From assembly GCA_913009315.1 (NCBI GenBank), contig CAJVZA010000060.1:1-12439 (forward strand): a stretch of 12,439 bases of DNA, written 5' to 3'. Shown one piece after another: positions 7,979 to 12,439 of this stretch. The translations under genes were made by a program, and so were the position numbers. Positions within the stretch are counted from its first letter, which is position 1; every line of letters starts with the position of its first letter. Source of the stretch: an uncultured Hippea sp. (GTDB taxonomy: Bacteria > Campylobacterota_A > Desulfurellia > JAADFJ01). Below the pieces are notes generated by a model that did not search any database, had not been told where the DNA came from, and saw nothing but the letters and a program-made list of their open reading frames with translations.

Positions 7979-9505
7979 TTAGGCGGATTGCAATACGATT
8001 TTTATCTTTGTGCCTTTTTTAAGCTCGCTTGCAACATAAATCTTACCGTTCATTCCTTCAACAAATTTTTTTGCAATTGTAAGTCCAAGGCCCGATCCAT
8101 AACGATACTTGTGCCTGCCGCGCTTGGTTCGGTAGAATTTGTTGAAAATTTTATCTATTTCATCTGGTGCAATCCCAATGCCTTGATCACTTATTTCAAC
8201 GACAACCGTATTTTGAACTTTATAACTTTCCACCCGTATCTCTTTGCCGGCCGGCGAAAATTTGATCGCATTTAAAATAATATTTTGAAGACAAACAGCT
8301 AATTTATCTTTATCGACAACCGCTTCCAGTTCTTTATCGCTATCAAATATTAGAGTTATTCCCGAATGTTTTGCAAATGGTGCCAATTCATTGACAATCT
8401 CCCGCAAAATAAAGTTTATCTCTTGTTTCTGCGGATGAATTTTGAGAATACCATCCTCTATTTTCTCAATTTCCAGAAGATTGTCAAAAAGCGCCTTCAA
8501 ACTTTTGGCATTGTTCTTTATCGCTTCAACAATTTCCGTATTTTCAGTCTTGTTGAGCTTCGTTTCAATGGTTTCCGCTCCCAATATTATTACAGCAAGC
8601 GGTGTTCTGATGTCGTGCGCCAATGCAGAATAAAGCTCGCTTTTTCTTTCGGCAATTTTGCTCAATTTTTCATTTGCCGCGTTTAATCTTTCAGTTGCAT
8701 TTTTAATTCTTTCCTGAAGTACTGTTTGAGAAAGAGATATTTTCCTGCTCATATTTATAAATGTTTTCGCAAGATTGCCCAATTCATCATTATTTTGAAT
8801 CTGTATGTCAATATCATAATCTCCCTGCGAAATTTTTGCTGCCGCCCTATCCAGCTTTTTGACAGGTATAAGCACCAGTTTTGTTATCAGTAATTTCACG
8901 AGTATCAGAAGCAAAAGGCCTGCTGCAATAATCAAGCCAAGCAAGATTTTTCTGTTTTTTGAGATTGAACCGTAGATTGGCGACAACGGCACAGAAATAC
9001 TTATTCCTCCTCTAAAATTATATATACGATATCCTTGATGTATGTGACAGCTCCTGCATGCTTTATTGATAAAAAGAGGTGCCATATATCGGTATATCTT
9101 TCCTTTTTTTGTATCGACAATTTCATATACCTCTTTTTTACCTCTTTTAAACTGTTTCATTGCCGCTTTCTCAAACTCATCAGGTGCATTGGAGGGATTG
9201 ATCGACCGGTCGCTTATTATATGAAATCGTATATCCGAAAGTTGTCTTGCATGGTCGGAAAGTTCTTTAGTGGCGACAGCTGCAATCGGTTTTATTTTAT
9301 TCCTTCTTTCGGCCATCCATTGTCTTGTGAGTACTATCATCTTGAACGCAGTTCGTGCCCGGCAATAAGCGGCATCTAAAATTAACCTGTTTTCTCTTGC
9401 CTCGAGCAAAAAATAGGCTGCAACAAAAATTATGAGAACAGCAGATATAAAAGGAAATGCAATCTTTTTATGAAGGTTTAATTTAAATAACGATTTTATA
9501 TCCAA
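7979..9505 (-). CDS. Haem-motif sensor histidine kinase (DUF3365/Tll0287-like)
   Basis: A 508-residue membrane histidine kinase whose sensor domain should bind c-type haem. Order: membrane helix about 15-34; periplasmic domain about 35-185 of the DUF3365/Tll0287-like type, with the haem motif CRSCH (C150, C153, H154) followed by YNFRGGISISVPL; helix about 188-206; HAMP about 205-260; a linking coiled coil; dimerisation/phosphoacceptor helix with SALAHDIRTPLAV, where H298 is the likely phosphorylated histidine; ATPase domain with N412 in NAIKFSP, the G1 box DQGIGI (440-445) and the G2 box GSGLGLT (470-476). All kinase motifs are intact. Such sensors are expected to read redox state or a small ligand at the haem. 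The TTG start lies inside the regulator gene (23-base overlap), so the two are co-translated. It phosphorylates the adjacent OmpR-type regulator, by inference from gene order. Confidence 0.92.
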   Translation of the reverse strand: MDIKSLFKLNLHKKIAFPFISAVLIIFVAAYFLLEARENRLILDAAYCRARTAFKMIVLTRQWMAERRNKIKPIAAVATKELSDHARQLSDIRFHIISDRSINPSNAPDEFEKAAMKQFKRGKKEVYEIVDTKKGKIYRYMAPLFINKACRSCHIHQGYRIYNFRGGISISVPLSPIYGSISKNRKILLGLIIAAGLLLLILVKLLITKLVLIPVKKLDRAAAKISQGDYDIDIQIQNNDELGNLAKTFINMSRKISLSQTVLQERIKNATERLNAANEKLSKIAERKSELYSALAHDIRTPLAVIILGAETIETKLNKTENTEIVEAIKNNAKSLKALFDNLLEIEKIEDGILKIHPQKQEINFILREIVNELAPFAKHSGITLIFDSDKELEAVVDKDKLAVCLQNIILNAIKFSPAGKEIRVESYKVQNTVVVEISDQGIGIAPDEIDKIFNKFYRTKRGRHKYRYGSGLGLTIAKKFVEGMNGKIYVASELKKGTKIKIVLQSA

Positions 9506-10154
9506 CGCCTGGTACTGTTTTTATACATAAAGGTTTGCCGGCATTATCCTCTATTTTTCTCCTGATATGCTGTATGTGAACATCTAACACCCTTGACCAG
9601 TTATAGAGAGTGTCCTTACCCCATACTTCAGAAATTATCTCCTCTCTTCTGCACACTTTCTCTTTATATTGCACAAGATATGACAAAATCTCCCATTCTT
9701 TTGGGGTCAAATGAATGTCTTTATTGTTTTTTTTAATGCTTCGTTCATCCAAATCTATAAATATAGACTTCCCGAAATAGGTTGTTTGCTGCTTCAGACG
9801 CCTGAGATTGGCTCTAATTCTGCTTGCAAGTTCTATGATGGAAAACGGCTTCACTATGTAATCATCAGCACCGGAATCAAGTCCTGTTATCTTGTCTTCT
9901 ACTTTGTCCTTTGCAGAAATCATTATTATCGGCATAGTATATTCTGCTCGTATCTTTTTGCAGAGCTGCCTTCCATCAACATCAGGAAGCATCACATCAA
10001 GAAGTACAATATCTACCCTGTTTTGATTCAAAGATGCCAGCGCAGTTTCCCCGTTCTCTGCGGTAATGGTCAGATATCCCTCAAGATTGAGAGATTCCCT
10101 GATCATCATCAGCATATCTTCATTGTCATCTACTATAAGCACCGTTTTTTTCAT
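9483..10154 (-). CDS. OmpR/PhoB-family response regulator
   Basis: A 223-residue DNA-binding regulator partnering the overlapping haem-motif kinase. Receiver domain 1-115: acidic pair D9-D10, phosphoacceptor D53 in LLDVMLPDVDG, S80 in the switch position and K102 in the VKPFS motif. Effector domain about 125-223: winged helix of the Trans_Reg_C type, with LTPKEWEILSYL, a recognition-helix region SRVLDVHIQHIRRKI, and the C-terminal hairpin ending VPGVGYKIVI. The ATG at 10154 has a GGA about nine bases upstream. The gene is transcribed away from the nonahaem cytochrome across a 646-base region containing direct repeats of the kind this family often binds. Regulation of the cytochrome and of its own gene is therefore likely but not shown. 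Confidence 0.94.
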   Translation of the reverse strand: MKKTVLIVDDNEDMLMMIRESLNLEGYLTITAENGETALASLNQNRVDIVLLDVMLPDVDGRQLCKKIRAEYTMPIIMISAKDKVEDKITGLDSGADDYIVKPFSIIELASRIRANLRRLKQQTTYFGKSIFIDLDERSIKKNNKDIHLTPKEWEILSYLVQYKEKVCRREEIISEVWGKDTLYNWSRVLDVHIQHIRRKIEDNAGKPLCIKTVPGVGYKIVI

Positions 10155-10170
10155 CGTATTTATCCGAATC

Positions 10171-10210
10171 TTTACAAAATTTACAAAAGTTTAACATAAA
10201 GTTTATATCA
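10171..10210 (+). repeat. AT-rich direct repeats, possible regulator-binding site
   Basis: TTTACAAAA occurs twice in perfect tandem (10171-10179, 10180-10188). It is followed by GTTTAACATAAA (10189-10200) and GTTTATATC (10201-10209), which share GTTTA at a 12-base step. OmpR/PhoB-type regulators typically bind direct half-sites about one helical turn apart. Spacing here is 9 to 12 bases, so the match is only approximate. The block overlaps the regulator gene's own promoter candidate and lies directly upstream of a plus-strand -10. Confidence 0.4.
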
Positions 10211-10216
10211 TTTCAA
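10188..10216 (-). promoter_or_regulatory. Candidate promoter for the two-component operon
   Basis: On the reverse strand TTGAAA (10216-10211) is followed after 17 bases by TAAACT (10193-10188), four of six to TATAAT. Transcription would start near 10181, a leader of about 27 bases to the regulator ATG. The tandem repeats fall on the -10 and start region, which would suit autorepression. Confidence 0.4.
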
Positions 10217-10233
10217 GGAACCTCCTATATAAT
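10205..10233 (+). promoter_or_regulatory. Candidate activator-dependent promoter toward the cytochrome
   Basis: A perfect TATAAT (10228-10233) lies 17 bases after ATATCA (10205-10210), a very poor -35. The direct repeats at 10171-10210 abut and overlap the -35 position, as at class II promoters activated by OmpR-type proteins. A transcript from here would have a leader of about 560 bases before the cytochrome gene. Confidence 0.3.
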
Positions 10234-10262
10234 GTATTTAGAGAACATAGAAGAAAGAGGAG

Positions 10263-10352
10263 ATTTTTGCAGCTGCATTCGCTAAACGAAATGAACGGGT
10301 GACAAAAGATTCAGATGGCCATGTACCGATAGAGATAATCGATATCATATAA
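10263..10352 (+). other. Short protein-like frame without a standard start
   Basis: After GAGGAG the frame from ATT at 10263 reads IFAAAFAKRNERVTKDSDGH then VPIEIIDII and stop (29 codons). It looks peptide-like (mixed charge, DSDGH, hydrophobic end), but the only standard start in frame is the GTG at 10299, and an in-frame stop lies at 10248. I recognise no family. It may be a remnant, a leader peptide, or chance. Confidence 0.2.
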
Positions 10353-10368
10353 TTTTACTTTAAACAGG

Positions 10369-10440
10369 TAGAGGATTTCCTTCAAGTTTAGGAGATAAGC
10401 CAAACGGTTTATCTCCTAATCCTCTAAAAAAGTTTGATTG
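10369..10440 (+). promoter_or_regulatory. Strong hairpin, candidate H-type pseudoknot leader RNA
   Basis: Inner stem: TTAGGAGATAAGCC (10388-10401) pairs with GGTTTATCTCCTAA (10406-10419), 14 pairs with one G-U and an AAAC loop. Outer stem: TAGAGGA (10369-10375) pairs with TCCTCTA (10420-10426), directly abutting the inner stem on the 3' side. The 12 unpaired bases on the 5' side include TCAAG (10382-10386), which can pair with TTTGA (10433-10437) across an A-rich linker AAAAAG. That is an H-type pseudoknot topology. It is not a simple terminator, because no T-run follows on either strand. It lies in the putative leader of the cytochrome mRNA. Confidence 0.45.
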
Positions 10441-10497
10441 CCGGAGAAAAGGAGGGTGTTCGATTTCCTGATTGGCGCTCATTAAAAAGAAAAACAA

Positions 10498-10694
10498 ATG
10501 GGAAATTTTACAATTCGTATTTGCGGCAAACAAAAGAAGTATTTTATTGTTCAAATTCTTTACAAAAAGAATAAAGAAAATGCTTCAATGTTGGCTGCAA
10601 ATCAAGATAATTTAGCACAAAGTTGGAATTGCATATTCTTATGACAACAAAAAATAAATTTTGTTTTTTATTACACAAGTATAAGAAAAAATGA
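10498..10694 (+). pseudogene. Small, probably frameshifted gene
   Basis: From ATG at 10498 a 48-codon frame begins MGNFTIRICGKQKKYFIVQI, continues LYKKNKENASMLAANQDNLA and stops at 10642. The N-terminal half is strongly protein-like. Near 10600 the -1 frame reads FSTKLELHILM and runs to a stop at 10692-10694; one extra T in the T-run at about 10611 would join the two parts as QDNFSTKLELHILM. From memory, a small hypothetical family in anaerobes has the layout YFxVQxLYxxNASWQG...QNFRSxLELxxLM, which both halves resemble. I therefore read it as a decayed or frameshifted small gene. No good ribosome-binding site precedes the ATG (only AAAAAGAAAAAC). Function unknown. Confidence 0.35.
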
Positions 10695-10718
10695 AGAAAG
10701 CAATAAAAACAGGAGGTT

Positions 10719-10781
10719 ATTACACGAAACAAAGAAATTGTTTTTAGCGTGAGAGCGGTATTGACCGGAGGTTCTGATTGA
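10719..10781 (+). other. Short frame after a perfect ribosome-binding site
   Basis: AGGAGG at 10711-10716 is a perfect Shine-Dalgarno core, but no ATG, GTG or TTG follows at a suitable distance. The frame from ATT at 10719 reads ITRNKEIVFSVRAVLTGGSD and ends in TGA then TAA, twenty bases before the cytochrome start. It looks peptide-like and is close enough to couple to the cytochrome gene. I recognise no family and the start is non-standard. Confidence 0.2.
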
Positions 10782-10804
10782 TAAAACAAAGGAGGGTTAT
10801 ATGA
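10778..10804 (+). other. Possible 8-codon leader peptide overlapping the cytochrome start
   Basis: TTG at 10778 has GGAGG six bases upstream and reads MIKQRRVI, ending in a TGA that shares ATGA with the cytochrome ATG. If used, it would couple translation of the cytochrome to termination of the peptide. Chance is possible because the cytochrome's own GGAGG site lies within it. Confidence 0.2.
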
Positions 10805-12439
10805 CGAAAAAAGTTGTTAATGGGGTATTATTAGTATTTTTGATGCTTATTTTTCTTGTCGCAGTGAGAACGGCAAGGGCAACGCAAGCAAATACTACCG
10901 AGATATTACCTTCCGGGATGGCATGCGGAACATGTCATAATGGCAGCATGCCTGCAGCCGGCACCGAATGGACATCATGGTCATCGAGTATACATTCCAG
11001 CTCGCAGGCTGATCCTGCCGATGAGCTTTCAACGGATGATATTGGACTCACTCCTGCGATAAAAATGGATATTACTAATGACAATTTTGAAGACTGCATC
11101 TCCTGTCATGGCCCGACTGCCGTTCTCGCTAATGGCGGAATGAGTGAAGCAGATGCATTGGGTTATTTTTTTACCACCAACACATCAGGAGAATTTTATT
11201 CCGGAACTACTACGCAGCACGAATCGGAATGGCCAAGTATCGCCTGTTCGGTATGCCACGATGTGTCAAAAGGTCATCCGAGCAGCCTGAATCTGACGCT
11301 GTTCGCCTCTCATAAGTTTTCAAATGCGCTTACTAACGGCAGTAATCCGGCAGATGCCACGGCTGCTGCGGAAACGCCGATTACCGGTCCTACCAGTACG
11401 CTTGCCGGAGCAAAAACACCAAGTGAACTTTGCGGTCAGTGCCATGGAAGCCTTCAGGCGCAAAACAGATTGTTCAATACTCTTCCCTATTGGAAATGGG
11501 CTAAAGCATACGCGACAGACGACACGTCGGGAGTAGGTCACCCTAGTGAGTGGACGGGAACGGATCACCTTATTTATGACGGATGGAAGCTCAGTAAACA
11601 TGGCAATACGCAGGCAGCTCTTGCCGGCAATGGTCATGCAGGTCCGAGCTGCCTTATGTGCCATGCTCCAACTGCTACGAACAACACGCGCATCAACGGC
11701 GGAATGACCTCAAGTGCAGCGGCGTGGAACTACTTTTTTGCCAAAAACGCCAGTACCGGCGCATTTACTGCCCTGCATACAGACCAGTGGCCGAATGTAG
11801 GCTGTATCGTATGCCATGATCCGCATTATCCTGATAATGCGAAGAATATTTCATTTTTAGGAACGGATGGAAAACGGGTACCTGTGACAAACTCTTCGGA
11901 TCTTTGCGGACAGTGCCACGGCAATTTACGTACAACTAGTTCTTACCATTTAAGCTACAACATTATAAAAGGCACCGGAGTTACAAACATAAATGGAACG
12001 CCTGGGCTCGACGGAGGCGTCGGCGTGACAGATCAAAAGACAATGCCGGGCGCTACATGCGTTGATTGTCATATGTATGTAAATCCTAACCAAGGCGAAG
12101 ACACCACCCAGACCACGACTCATGGACATACCTGGCAAGTTATTACGAATGGAGGATGGCCAGATACAGACAATTCAGCAACAGCAAACTGGGGCTGGGA
12201 TTTAGGAGCTTTCGCGGGAGATACAACAAATCCGGATGGAAATGAACCGCATGTGGCCACCTGCTCAAAGTGTCATACCTTTACTACCGATGCCGCTATA
12301 GCTGTAATCGCTCAATGGAAATCGGATTATGCGACACTTAAAGCTACAACTACAACTAACGTTAATGCTGCGAAGACAGCTATGGCAGGCGTTAATAACG
12401 CATCCCTGCAGGCCGACTTAAATGAAGCAGTGGGAAATC
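10801..12439 (+). CDS. Exported multihaem c-type cytochrome, 9 CxxCH visible, 3' end missing
   Basis: The frame is open to the right edge, with 546 complete codons visible. Residues 1-27 form a Sec signal peptide (charged start, hydrophobic core LLVFLMLIFLV, likely cleavage after ARA), so the protein acts in the periplasm or outside the cell. Nine CxxCH motifs begin at C42, C99, C149, C211, C284, C335, C369, C420 and C488. Haems 2-4 and 5-7 belong to a duplicated module: CxxCHxPTA, NGGM, YFF, an acidic or Gln residue then WP, CxxCHD, and LCGQCHG recur in the same order. Motif 8 is CVDCHM, where a following Met is seen in several cytochromes. After motif 9 the sequence turns helical (from about 494). 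Expected role: electron transfer in anaerobic respiration or to extracellular acceptors; the partner and acceptor cannot be read. ATG start with AAAGGAGG five bases upstream. It is divergent from the haem-sensor two-component system. Confidence 0.93.
   Translation, partial: MTKKVVNGVLLVFLMLIFLVAVRTARATQANTTEILPSGMACGTCHNGSMPAAGTEWTSWSSSIHSSSQADPADELSTDDIGLTPAIKMDITNDNFEDCISCHGPTAVLANGGMSEADALGYFFTTNTSGEFYSGTTTQHESEWPSIACSVCHDVSKGHPSSLNLTLFASHKFSNALTNGSNPADATAAAETPITGPTSTLAGAKTPSELCGQCHGSLQAQNRLFNTLPYWKWAKAYATDDTSGVGHPSEWTGTDHLIYDGWKLSKHGNTQAALAGNGHAGPSCLMCHAPTATNNTRINGGMTSSAAAWNYFFAKNASTGAFTALHTDQWPNVGCIVCHDPHYPDNAKNISFLGTDGKRVPVTNSSDLCGQCHGNLRTTSSYHLSYNIIKGTGVTNINGTPGLDGGVGVTDQKTMPGATCVDCHMYVNPNQGEDTTQTTTHGHTWQVITNGGWPDTDNSATANWGWDLGAFAGDTTNPDGNEPHVATCSKCHTFTTDAAIAVIAQWKSDYATLKATTTTNVNAAKTAMAGVNNASLQADLNEAVGN

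Larger units (their letters stand above)
10155..10800. other. Divergent regulatory region, regulator to cytochrome
   Basis: A 646-base AT-rich region separating the two-component operon (minus) from the nonahaem cytochrome (plus). In order: the regulator leader, direct repeats, back-to-back promoter candidates, a 29-codon startless frame, a long hairpin or pseudoknot, a decayed small gene, an 18-codon frame (MKKAIKTGGYYTKQRNCF, 10691-10747, no good ribosome-binding site), a 20-codon frame after AGGAGG, and the cytochrome's own site AAAGGAGG five bases before its ATG. No reading frame of normal gene size is convincing; the long minus-strand frames at 10360-10789 are low-complexity and antisense to the above. 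Confidence 0.6.

Noticed and set aside
515-10199. Many plus-strand open frames of 60-160 codons opposite the minus-strand genes
   Set aside because: They are antisense to well-supported genes, lack ribosome-binding sites and domain motifs, and have the Phe/Cys/Tyr-rich composition typical of shadow frames.
10388-10430. Rho-independent terminator
   Set aside because: The stem is strong, but it is followed by A residues rather than T on the plus strand, and no T-run follows it on the minus strand.
10240-10440. A GEMM-type cyclic di-GMP/cGAMP riboswitch upstream of the cytochrome
   Set aside because: Such riboswitches precede multihaem cytochromes in some genera, so I looked, but the conserved GEMM core segments are absent.
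10369-10440. A preQ1-I riboswitch
   Set aside because: The stem and A-tract layout is similar, but loop 1 lacks the expected conserved sequence, a 14-bp hairpin is inserted, and no queuosine gene follows.
10360-10789. Two minus-strand frames of 64 and 81 codons in the divergent region
   Set aside because: Composition is Phe/Leu-rich and low-complexity, there is no proper ribosome-binding site, and they are antisense to the hairpin and to more protein-like plus-strand frames.
11320-12138. Minus-strand frames inside the cytochrome gene
   Set aside because: They are shadows of a gene with nine haem motifs and a signal peptide.

Overview
The window looks like a chromosome segment from a moderately AT-rich, Gram-negative, probably anaerobic bacterium that respires with multihaem cytochromes. 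The evidence is an exported nonahaem c-type cytochrome, a sensor kinase with its own CxxCH haem motif, a Cache/GGDEF signalling protein and a dispersed GTCATTGC-type repeat. This fits groups such as Desulfobacterota, Nitrospirota or Deferribacterota, but no rRNA or other decisive marker is present, so the phylum is an inference. TTG is a common inferred start codon: typA, mltG, the DedA gene and the kinase gene all appear to use it.

Layout. 1-3244, minus strand: a housekeeping operon read right to left, typA, yqgF/ruvX, mltG, and the 5' end of miaB running off the left edge. All junctions overlap (20, 4 and 31 bases) and one promoter candidate precedes typA. 3245-3788: no convincing gene, but two adjacent hairpins and three divergent copies of a dispersed repeat, one inverted. 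3789-5681, minus: a membrane diguanylate cyclase (Cache, HAMP, GAF-like, GGDEF with GGEEF and an RxxD I-site) with its own promoter. 5682-6006: AT-rich intergenic DNA. 6007-7889, minus: a class I/II aminotransferase followed by a DedA/YohD-like membrane protein, one transcription unit behind a good promoter. 7979-10154, minus: a two-component pair, an OmpR-type regulator followed by a kinase whose periplasmic domain (DUF3365/Tll0287-like) carries CRSCH. 10155-10800: a 646-base divergent region with direct repeats, promoter candidates in both directions, a long hairpin that can be drawn as an H-type pseudoknot, and several very short reading frames, one of which looks like a frameshifted small gene. 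10801 to the right edge, plus: a secreted cytochrome with nine CxxCH motifs in the visible 546 residues, including a duplicated three-haem module.

The most interesting part is the right-hand third. A haem-bearing sensor kinase and its regulator are transcribed away from a multihaem cytochrome, and the shared intergenic region holds repeats next to a weak -35 with a perfect -10, then a long, structured leader. The reading I favour is a redox- or ligand-sensing system controlling extracytoplasmic electron transfer. The gene parts are well supported; the regulatory link is inference.
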